NCBI GenBank assembly: GCA_947176065.1
Contig: CAMWPB010000023.1
Coordinates: forward strand, 1 to 60,104
DNA: 60,104 nucleotides
Reading direction: 5' to 3'
DNA from: an uncultured Lachnospiraceae bacterium
GTDB lineage: Bacteria > Bacillota > Clostridia > Lachnospirales > Lachnospiraceae
Below the pieces are notes generated by a model. That model saw only the letters and a list, made by a program, of their open reading frames with translations. It was not told the DNA's origin and searched no databases. Every line of letters starts with the position of its first letter. Position 1 is the stretch's first letter. A program made the position numbers and the translations under genes. Positions 24,360 through 31,618 of the stretch are shown piece by piece.

Positions 24360-25163
24360 CTATTTTCTGTAGATTGAGGGTTGCACATAATTAAATTTTA
24401 CCATCTGTCGGTCCAGTCTCTCCGTCAACCCGATAAAGAGATAGCCGCCCGGCTCCATGTGATCATATATCCGGTTGATAAGCGGATATTTAATATCATC
24501 CTGAAAATAGATCATCACGTTCCGCAAAAATACAATGTGAAATTTCTTTTTAAACTGAATAGGGTCCATCAGATTAAACTGTTTAAAAATCACCTGTTTT
24601 TTCAGCTCATCCTTCACCCGGAACTCATCCTGACTGATCTGTTTAAAATAATGCCTCTTCCAGTTTACGGGCAGGGGCTCTATATCCTCCTTCAGATAAA
24701 CGCCCTTGGAAGCATGCGACAAAACTTTCATGGAAATATCTGTCGCCAAAAGTCTGGTATCCCAGGCAGAATGCTCCATACCAAAAAAATCGTGAATAAT
24801 CATAGCCAGCGTATATGGCTCCTCCCCCGTGGAGGAAGCGCCACACCAGACCCTCAGATCCTTTGTCCCCATCGCCTTGGATTTGGCCCAGGGAAGCGCC
24901 ACATCCTTCATAAAATCAAAATGTTCGCTTTCCCGCATAAAATATGTATGGTTCGTGGTCAGAATATTAATCAGGTCCGTGGCCTCGCTGCCCTTCGGAT
25001 TATGCTCTACTTTCGCCATAAACTCGTTATAGTTCGCGTAGCCGTTGCGGACCAGATAGTTCTCCAGACGTCCGCCCACCAGAACCCTTTTCTGACTCAG
25101 GTCAATGCCATAATGCTGTTTTACATAGTTAACTATTCGGTGAAACTCGTTGTCGGTAATCAC
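24360..25163 (-). CDS. cheR: chemoreceptor methyltransferase CheR, GTG start
   Basis: A 267-residue SAM-dependent methyltransferase. An N-terminal helical domain (1-75) precedes a Rossmann domain with VWCGASSTGEEPYTLAM near 116 (SAM pocket) and FLRNVMIYF near 222. It methylates receptor glutamates. The start codon is GTG at 25161-25163 with GGAGGCGGAA upstream. A beta-subdomain is present but the receptor here has no tethering pentapeptide. Confidence 0.94.
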   Translation of the reverse strand: MITDNEFHRIVNYVKQHYGIDLSQKRVLVGGRLENYLVRNGYANYNEFMAKVEHNPKGSEATDLINILTTNHTYFMRESEHFDFMKDVALPWAKSKAMGTKDLRVWCGASSTGEEPYTLAMIIHDFFGMEHSAWDTRLLATDISMKVLSHASKGVYLKEDIEPLPVNWKRHYFKQISQDEFRVKDELKKQVIFKQFNLMDPIQFKKKFHIVFLRNVMIYFQDDIKYPLINRIYDHMEPGGYLFIGLTERLDRQMVKFNYVQPSIYRK

Positions 25164-25218
25164 TTCTTCCGCCTCCCTAAATTACCATCTTTTATTAAAT
25201 CATACAATTCAATAAAAG

Positions 25219-26292
25219 TCAATTTGTTCTCATCCTGCTCCAGAGCTTATTGAACACCTGTACCACGTCCGGATCGTAGTACGAGCCGCTCCTTTCGCTG
25301 ATTCTCTTCTGTCCTTCTTCCGGGGTACAGGCGGCCCCCTCATGCTTCGGCGCCGTCATTTCGTCAAAGTCGTTCGCCACAGCCGCAATCCGCGCTTCCA
25401 GCGGAATCTCACCGCCTGACAGGGCCGGGTACCCGGAACCGTCCCAATGTGCGTGATGGCATCTGGCAATCTGCCTCGTCATCTCCAGCGCGCCGCCGCT
25501 CTCCTGGTCCGCACCGAATTCTCCGATTACTTCGTCACCAAATTCCGTGCATTTTTTAATGTATTCCAATTTCTGCCTGTCCGGTCCGCCGTCGTCTGCG
25601 ATCTCCTCACACGACATAAGGAATCTTCCCACGTCGTGAAGTCTGGCCGCATTGCCGATGTTCTCCACAAAATCATCCGTCACTACGTCCTCATAGACCG
25701 GTGAGAACTGCATTCCCTGCGCAAGGAGCTTACAGTTGTAACCCACATTGCTCCGATGCGTCCCCTGATCATCCTTCTTTTTCATAATCCTTGAGAGCGC
25801 CCGCAGCACATTGGCATGCTCTCTCTCAATCTGGTTCTTCTGATCCTCCACAAGGCGGTGCATCATGCGGTTATAGTCCGCCATCTCCTGCCGCATGCGG
25901 TAGCTGCTTAAGTGATTGTTCACCCGCATCAGAACCTCAATATTATCAAAGGGCTTCGGTATAAAGTCCACGGCTCCCGCCAGAAATGCCTCCTCCTTCT
26001 CCTTGCTGGTATTTAATACCGTAATAAAGATAAAGGGGATATCCCTGGTGGCCTGATCGCTCTTTAACATCCTGCAGAACTCCAGCCCGTCGATCTCGGG
26101 CATGGACAAGTCCGAAAGTATGAGATCCGGTCTGGTCTGCTTCATCAGCTCCAACGCCTCCTGCACGCTGAGAGCCGTCATTGCCTCATACCCCTCATGT
26201 GTGAGAATGTTTTCCAGAATGGTCACATTCACACTGATATCATCCACAATCAGAATGGCAGGCGCGTTTTTCTTAACATTTTCTGACTCCAT
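25219..26292 (-). CDS. response regulator with degenerate HD-GYP output domain
   Basis: A 357-residue protein: receiver domain (about 13-130) with phospho-Asp in LILSDLSMPEIDG, a coiled-coil linker, then an HD-GYP domain (about 175-340). The HD pair (ARLHDVGRF) and the HHAHWDGSGYP loop are present, but the usual His of the MKxH segment reads KKCT, and the final metal Asp of VADxxDAL reads VANDFDEM. Two metal ligands are therefore changed, so c-di-GMP hydrolysis is doubtful and a binding or regulatory role is possible. It sits in the chemosensory operon between a kinase and CheR. Confidence 0.85.
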   Translation of the reverse strand: MESENVKKNAPAILIVDDISVNVTILENILTHEGYEAMTALSVQEALELMKQTRPDLILSDLSMPEIDGLEFCRMLKSDQATRDIPFIFITVLNTSKEKEEAFLAGAVDFIPKPFDNIEVLMRVNNHLSSYRMRQEMADYNRMMHRLVEDQKNQIEREHANVLRALSRIMKKKDDQGTHRSNVGYNCKLLAQGMQFSPVYEDVVTDDFVENIGNAARLHDVGRFLMSCEEIADDGGPDRQKLEYIKKCTEFGDEVIGEFGADQESGGALEMTRQIARCHHAHWDGSGYPALSGGEIPLEARIAAVANDFDEMTAPKHEGAACTPEEGQKRISERSGSYYDPDVVQVFNKLWSRMRTN

Positions 26293-26343
26293 CGCTTTCC
26301 TCCTTAATAGCTGTCCGGCCTGTGCGGAACGGCTATTCTCCTG

Positions 26344-27795
26344 CTACTCTAAGTTCCACAGATCTCCGATCCGCTCTGTAATCGCATCCTTCAATCTGCC
26401 GTACATATCCATGCTCTTGTCGTAATTGGCTTTTCTGATCGCCATCTCCATACGCAGCTCCTGCCGCTTCAGATCCTCATCCCCCGACGACTCGAGCAGC
26501 GTCTTAAGCGTAGAAGCCAGAAGCTCCGCCTTATCCCACGCGCCCATTTCAATGGAAAGCACCAGCTTATCCATACGTTTCTTTAACTCTTCCCTGTTTT
26601 CCGCCTCTCCGAACTGCATGAGACGGTCCACATTCTGTCCTTCTCCTTCTTTCATGTACTCGGACCAGTTCACATAGACCTGACTCTGCTTGTCGTCGAG
26701 TACCTGCTCGCTCTTGAGCTTCACGGAAAAAGAAAACGTACTTCCCTTTCCCTTTTCGCTCTCCACATGGATATCGCCGTGCATCAGCTCCACGAGCTGC
26801 TTCGTGATGGCAAGCCCCAGCCCCGTTCCGCCGAAACGCCTCGTAATGGAGGCGTCCACCTGACTGAAACTCTGGAACAGGCGGTCCTGCTCCTTCTGGG
26901 AAATGCCGATGCCGCTGTCCCTCACCATAAAGAACAGCTCCACCTCGTCATTGACCCTTCTGGTCATCCCGACCACCAGATTGACATAGCCCACCATGGT
27001 AAACTTGATGGCGTTTGACAGCAGATTATTCAGAATCTGCACCAGACGAAGCTCGTCGCCGATCAGCTTGCGCGGAATCTTCTCATCAATATCCACGCTC
27101 ATGTGAAGTTCCTTCTTATTCACTACCGCACTGTGGGTTGCGACCACCTTATCTATCATTTCCTGAAAATCAAAGGGCTTTTCGTCTATCACGAATTTGC
27201 CGGATTCCAGCTTCGCAAAGTCGAGGATATCATTGATAATCGTCAGCATGTTGTCGCAGCAGCTCAGAACGATATCGAGCGTCTTTTTCTGCCCCGGGTC
27301 CGTAACCTCCTCCACAAGCTCCATCACATGCCCCTTGATCCCGTTCACGGGCGTGCGCAGCTCATGGGTCACGTTCGCCGTAAATTCATTTCTGGACCGG
27401 TTGTTCTCGCTCTCCTTCTCCTTCAGCTCGCGTATCCGCATGTTCAGATTTTTCTGCGCAGAAATATCCTCCGCAAGAAGCAGATAGGCATCCATCCCAT
27501 CTTCCGGGAAAATACGGACATCGACAGAGAAACAGGAGTTATTGCTCCTGTACATCGTCATCTCGTTGACGCCCTTCATACTCTTTTTTACAAAGGTAAT
27601 AAACCCGTCCGGCGAGTTCGGAAAATCCTGCCGGAATATCTGGGACATACTGCACCTTGTCAGTTTATCCCTGTCGTATTCCAATCTGGCCGCCGCCGTC
27701 TGATTTCCGTAAAGTATGTTGCCCTCCTCGTTGAAGAGCAGGACAAGTTCCATCGTTTCATCCGCAATACGGGAATTTAACCATTCAAATTCCAT
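26344..27795 (-). CDS. PAS histidine kinase with His-less Hpt-like tail
   Basis: A 483-residue soluble sensor kinase. A PAS domain (about 12-115) leads through a coiled coil to the HisKA domain with His144 in NVTHELRTPVNG, then the ATPase domain with NLLSNAIKFT, DSGIGIS and GGTGLGLAI (about 255-370). Residues about 410-475 have the length and pattern of an Hpt helical bundle (IEMGAWDKAELLASTLKTLL), but the phospho-accepting His position is Ser. No membrane segment is visible, so the signal is cytoplasmic. The neighbouring gene encodes a separate intact Hpt protein. Confidence 0.88.
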   Translation of the reverse strand: MEFEWLNSRIADETMELVLLFNEEGNILYGNQTAAARLEYDRDKLTRCSMSQIFRQDFPNSPDGFITFVKKSMKGVNEMTMYRSNNSCFSVDVRIFPEDGMDAYLLLAEDISAQKNLNMRIRELKEKESENNRSRNEFTANVTHELRTPVNGIKGHVMELVEEVTDPGQKKTLDIVLSCCDNMLTIINDILDFAKLESGKFVIDEKPFDFQEMIDKVVATHSAVVNKKELHMSVDIDEKIPRKLIGDELRLVQILNNLLSNAIKFTMVGYVNLVVGMTRRVNDEVELFFMVRDSGIGISQKEQDRLFQSFSQVDASITRRFGGTGLGLAITKQLVELMHGDIHVESEKGKGSTFSFSVKLKSEQVLDDKQSQVYVNWSEYMKEGEGQNVDRLMQFGEAENREELKKRMDKLVLSIEMGAWDKAELLASTLKTLLESSGDEDLKRQELRMEMAIRKANYDKSMDMYGRLKDAITERIGDLWNLE

Positions 27796-27819
27796 GCCAA
27801 CCTCCTTACGGAATCACAC

Positions 27820-28194
27820 TTACGGAATATTTTCATTGATAATGTCGATAAACTGCTCGTATACCTTTTTGATCTCCTGCCACAGCTCGTTCGCACGGGC
27901 TGCGTCCACCTCCTCGGCCGCTTTGTTCCTAAGCTCTTCCACCAGCTCCGAAACACTGTTAAAAATAGGAGTAAGGCCGAGATTTCCCACTACGCCCTTT
28001 AAGGCGTGGGCACACTTATAAGCTTCCTCGAAGGCGCCCGCCTCCAAATTCGTCCCCAGATTCGCGTAATTCGGATCGTTTGGAAATTTTCCGAGGAACT
28101 TCTGGTAAATCGCATCGTTCCCCATAAACCGTTTCAGGGTAGTCTCCACATCCGCCCCGCATTCCTCTAACTGCTGTCTGAATTTGTCGTCCAT
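27820..28194 (-). CDS. stand-alone Hpt phosphotransfer protein
   Basis: A 124-residue four-helix Hpt protein. The phosphorylatable His lies in CAHALKGVVGNLGL near residue 63, with the Lys and Gly residues that mark active Hpt domains. It is encoded directly before the histidine kinase that carries a His-less copy of this domain, and close to two receiver proteins, so it probably carries phosphoryl groups between them. Confidence 0.88.
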   Translation of the reverse strand: MDDKFRQQLEECGADVETTLKRFMGNDAIYQKFLGKFPNDPNYANLGTNLEAGAFEEAYKCAHALKGVVGNLGLTPIFNSVSELVEELRNKAAEEVDAARANELWQEIKKVYEQFIDIINENIP

Positions 28195-28231
28195 AACACC
28201 CTTTCCTTTCCGTCAAATTTGTGATAATTAA

Positions 28232-28270
28232 GAAGACTGCAAAACACAGAAATTTTGTTTTACAGCCTTC
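28232..28270 (-). terminator. intra-operon hairpin between HD-GYP regulator and Hpt genes
   Basis: GAAGGCTGTAAAACA and TGTTTTGCAGTCTTC pair on the minus strand (two G-U or mismatched positions) around a 9-nt loop and are followed by TTAATT. With no clear T-run it may only attenuate, lowering expression of the downstream genes. Confidence 0.5.
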
Positions 28271-28280
28271 GTCGTCTGAT

Positions 28281-29378
28281 CTATAACGTAAAATTAAACA
28301 TATTGATCACTTCAACAATATTGAAGAAATCTTCCTTAGCGAGCTTAAAGCACTCTATCACATCTTCCGAAAACTGTCCACATTCCCCATTTAAGATCAT
28401 CTGATATGCCTCAGCATTGCTGTATGCACTCTTATATACCCTCTCGCTCACCAGCGCCTCGTACACGTCGGCAATGGATACGATCTGTGCGCTGATCGGT
28501 ATCTCGTCTCCGGCCAGATGATCCGGATATCCTCTGCCGTCTGCCCTCTCGTGATGATAACGACATATTTCGTAGCAATACTGATAAAACTCGTCCGGAT
28601 AGGCGGGCTTAAAGGATTCCAGAATTTCACAGCCTATCGTGGTATGCGTCTTCATAATCTCGAATTCTTCCTCTGTCAGCCTTCCGGGCTTTAACAGAAT
28701 GGAATCGGGTATACCGATCTTACCTACGTCATGAAGCGCGGAAGCCCTCGCGATCTGGTCGATCTGTACCGGCGTAAGCCCGTACTTCGGGAAATATTTC
28801 GCAAGGTATTTCAAAAGGATTCTCGTCAGGTACTTAATCCGCTTGACATGATCTCCCGTCTCAACGCTTCTGAACTCCACCACGGAGCCAAGGGCGTCGA
28901 TCATGAACTCGTTGTTCTCACGGATCGCCTTCTCCTGCTCCCGAATCGTCACTTCCTGCTCTTTCAGCTTAATTTCCAGATTTTTCTTGCTCTGGTAAAG
29001 CTCAATGATGTTGTTCGCACGCCTTTTGATGATCGCCGACTCAAAGGGCTTGTGCATCACGTCCGCAATGCCGTACTCGTATGCCTTCTCCTCGCTCTCC
29101 TGAGGCGTCATGCTGGTAATCAGGATGACCGGAATCTTCTCCAGAAGAGCTTTCTCTTTCATGTAATCAAGCACACCGAAGCCATCCATGACCGGCATAA
29201 TAACGTCGAGCAGTATCAGCGCGATATCGTTATTCCTTTCTATCGCCTCAATCGCTTCCATTCCATTGGGCGCTTCCACGATATCATAATCAGCGTCAAA
29301 CATCAGGCTGAGTATCGTTCTGTTTACTTCCTCGTCGTCTACGATCAGTATTTGCTCTCTGGTTGCGTTTTCGCTCAT
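28281..29378 (-). CDS. HD-GYP response regulator (c-di-GMP phosphodiesterase candidate)
   Basis: A 365-residue protein: receiver domain (about 9-128; phospho-Asp in LILLDVIMPVMDGF near 57), a coiled coil with a QEVTIREQEKAIREN stretch, then an HD-GYP domain (about 165-350). HDVGKIGIPD, MKTHTTIG, HHERADGRGYP and IADVYEAL are all intact, so c-di-GMP hydrolysis is plausible. It is the first gene of the chemosensory operon, with a hairpin ATCCGCC/GGCGGAT at 29391-29411 in its leader, just before the GGAG ribosome site. Confidence 0.92.
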   Translation of the reverse strand: MSENATREQILIVDDEEVNRTILSLMFDADYDIVEAPNGMEAIEAIERNNDIALILLDVIMPVMDGFGVLDYMKEKALLEKIPVILITSMTPQESEEKAYEYGIADVMHKPFESAIIKRRANNIIELYQSKKNLEIKLKEQEVTIREQEKAIRENNEFMIDALGSVVEFRSVETGDHVKRIKYLTRILLKYLAKYFPKYGLTPVQIDQIARASALHDVGKIGIPDSILLKPGRLTEEEFEIMKTHTTIGCEILESFKPAYPDEFYQYCYEICRYHHERADGRGYPDHLAGDEIPISAQIVSIADVYEALVSERVYKSAYSNAEAYQMILNGECGQFSEDVIECFKLAKEDFFNIVEVINMFNFTL

Positions 29379-29472
29379 ATGCTCCGATCAATCCGCCTGC
29401 AGACGGCGGATCTTCTCCCTCCTTTTTCCCTGATTTTCTATGTAATATTTTTCATCAACATACAATGAACAA

Positions 29473-29501
29473 ATTATACATTTTTTTGCCGGGAATGTCA
29501 A
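29473..29501 (-). promoter_or_regulatory. sigma-A promoter of the chemosensory operon
   Basis: Perfect TTGACA, 17 nt, TATAAT on the minus strand, giving a leader of about 88 nt. The 339-nt divergent gap 29379-29717 holds this and the GGDEF promoter; I saw no sigma-D (flagellar) consensus in it. Confidence 0.88.
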
Positions 29502-29606
29502 CGGGGTCCTTTTGTTCATGCCTGCTTTTTCGCTCCTCCCCAGACTGGATTTTTCTTCCTTTTCTTCGCAAATTATGCCGCGTTTTCTACAATCTGTTCT
29601 TTTATC

Positions 29607-29636
29607 TTGACACTCCCATGCCGATTATAGTATTTT
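29607..29636 (+). promoter_or_regulatory. promoter candidate of the GGDEF gene
   Basis: TTGACA, 18 nt, TATTTT on the plus strand, about 75 nt before the start codon. Confidence 0.6.
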
Positions 29637-29717
29637 ATGGATACTTACAGCCTTTGCGTATATTATGTAAACTTACTTCCAAACAACATTTACACCATAG
29701 GAGGCACTGAGACATTC

Positions 29718-31613
29718 ATGCAGACGTTAAAAAAAATAATCGGCCGCTATATGCAGTCCGTCACCCTTTTTCTGGTAATTGTTCTTCTGGCTCTCTTTTT
29801 ATATATCCAGATCATCCACGAACGGAAACAGGCCTGCGAAACCGCCGCGGAAACCTTCAGCCGGATCGAACAGCTTCTGGAAAAAAATCAGGAGGAGCTG
29901 GTTGAAACCAAAAAGACCTACCGGCAGACCTGTCTGCACAACGCGGAAGCCATCTCCTACATCCTTGAAGACAATCCTTCCATCCTAAACAGCATAGCGG
30001 AGCTGAAGAAAATTGCCGCTCTTATGGAAGTCGATGAAATCCACATTTTCGACTCCACAGGATGCATTTATGCGGGGACCCACCCGGAATACTTTGGCTA
30101 CACTTTTGACTCCGGCGAACAGATGATGTTTTTCAAACCCATGCTCACAGACAAATCCCTGCGCCTCGTGCAGGAAATCACCCCCAACACGGCGGAGAAG
30201 AAGCTGATGCAGTACTCCGCCCTGTGGAGCCGGGACGGAAACTTTATTGTTCAGGTGGGCATGGAACCGGTCAATGTACTTAAGGCGACCGAAAAAAATG
30301 AGCTTTCCTATATCTTTTCGCTGCTCCGCGTCAACCCGCACGTCAATTATTACGCCGTCAACAGGGAAACCGGGGAAATTGTCGGCGCCACCGACCTGCC
30401 CGGTGTGGGCAGGAACCTATCGGAAATCGGACTGGATCTCAGCATGGTGGCCATATACCAAAACGGCTTCCTCGCAAGTGTAAACGGGGAACGGTCCTTC
30501 TGTGTATTTAAGGAGGCCGGCGAAAACTATATCGGGCGCGTCATCTCCTGCCGGAATCTGTACCAGCGCATCCCTCCCACCATGGCAGCGCTTGCGGTCT
30601 GCCTGATTACCATTGCAATGATTCTGTCCTATGTGGTTACCCGGTATATGAACCGGTATGTTGTCGAAGGTATTCAAAGCATTAACGATAAGCTGCACAG
30701 CATTGCCCTGGGGAATCTGGATGAGATCGTCGACATTCGGAGCAGCGTGGAATTTTCGGAACTGAGCGGCTATATCAACCGCATGAAAAAGAGCATTCTG
30801 GACAACAACCGCAAGATGTCCTATGTCCTTGGCAAGACCAATATGTACATCGGTGTGTACGAATATAACCAGCACATGAAAAGAGTCCGCATAACCGAGC
30901 ATGTCCCCAAAATCCTTGCCCTGGAGGCCGGCGAGGCCGAACGGCTTTCTGCGGATTATACGGTTTTCCGGGAATTTATTGCGGACCTGCGCCAAAATCC
31001 CGTCGCTGATGAAACCTGTGTATATTCGTGCCGGGACCGCTATGTCAAGCTGGAGGAAATCAGTGATGAGGAGGAGATTTTCGGCGTCATTATCGATGTG
31101 ACGGAAGAAATTGAAAAACGCAGAAAGATAGAAGCCGAGCGGGACTTCGATCCGCTGACCGGCCTGTACAACCGCCGGGGCATGGAACGGAAGCTGTCCG
31201 CCCTGTTTAGCGAACCGGAGACGCTCGGCCACAGCATGATTGTCATGGCCGACGCGGATAACCTGAAAGTAATCAACGATACCTACGGCCACGACGCGGG
31301 AGACGTCTATCTGCAGGAAATCGCCGGCCTGTTCCGGGATTTCGGGTCAGGGAACTGCGCCGCCGCCAGACTCGGCGGCGACGAGTTCCTGTTATTCTTA
31401 TACCAATATGGAAGTGAACAGGAATTATCTGATGCTGTCGCGCTTTTGACGGATTTGCAGAACAACAGCTTTGCAAATCTGAACGACCGGTTACGGGTTC
31501 CTCTCCGCTTTTCCTTCGGCTGCAGCCTGACCGGGCAGTCCACGGACTACGAAAAGCTGATGAAGGAAGCGGACGAAAGAATGTATGAAGACAAAAGGGA
31601 ACGGAAAAAATAA
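29718..31613 (+). CDS. membrane diguanylate cyclase (Cache-HAMP-PAS-GGDEF)
   Basis: A 631-residue sensor. TM1 is about 13-35, an extracellular Cache-like domain follows (about 36-285), TM2 about 286-308, then HAMP, a PAS-like segment (about 375-450) and a GGDEF domain (about 465-630). The active-site motif ARLGGDEFLLF is intact, so c-di-GMP synthesis is expected; the RxxD product-inhibition site is absent. The start at 29718 is the first ATG that leaves a normal positively charged N terminus before TM1; AGGAGG lies 13 nt upstream, rather far. It is divergent from an operon that opens with an HD-GYP phosphodiesterase candidate. Confidence 0.9.
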   Translation: MQTLKKIIGRYMQSVTLFLVIVLLALFLYIQIIHERKQACETAAETFSRIEQLLEKNQEELVETKKTYRQTCLHNAEAISYILEDNPSILNSIAELKKIAALMEVDEIHIFDSTGCIYAGTHPEYFGYTFDSGEQMMFFKPMLTDKSLRLVQEITPNTAEKKLMQYSALWSRDGNFIVQVGMEPVNVLKATEKNELSYIFSLLRVNPHVNYYAVNRETGEIVGATDLPGVGRNLSEIGLDLSMVAIYQNGFLASVNGERSFCVFKEAGENYIGRVISCRNLYQRIPPTMAALAVCLITIAMILSYVVTRYMNRYVVEGIQSINDKLHSIALGNLDEIVDIRSSVEFSELSGYINRMKKSILDNNRKMSYVLGKTNMYIGVYEYNQHMKRVRITEHVPKILALEAGEAERLSADYTVFREFIADLRQNPVADETCVYSCRDRYVKLEEISDEEEIFGVIIDVTEEIEKRRKIEAERDFDPLTGLYNRRGMERKLSALFSEPETLGHSMIVMADADNLKVINDTYGHDAGDVYLQEIAGLFRDFGSGNCAAARLGGDEFLLFLYQYGSEQELSDAVALLTDLQNNSFANLNDRLRVPLRFSFGCSLTGQSTDYEKLMKEADERMYEDKRERKK

Positions 31614-31618
31614 AAATG

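Noticed and set aside
29379..29717. A sigma-D (flagellar) promoter ahead of the chemosensory operon
   Set aside because: No TAAA...GCCGATAA-type sequence found; a perfect sigma-A promoter is present instead.
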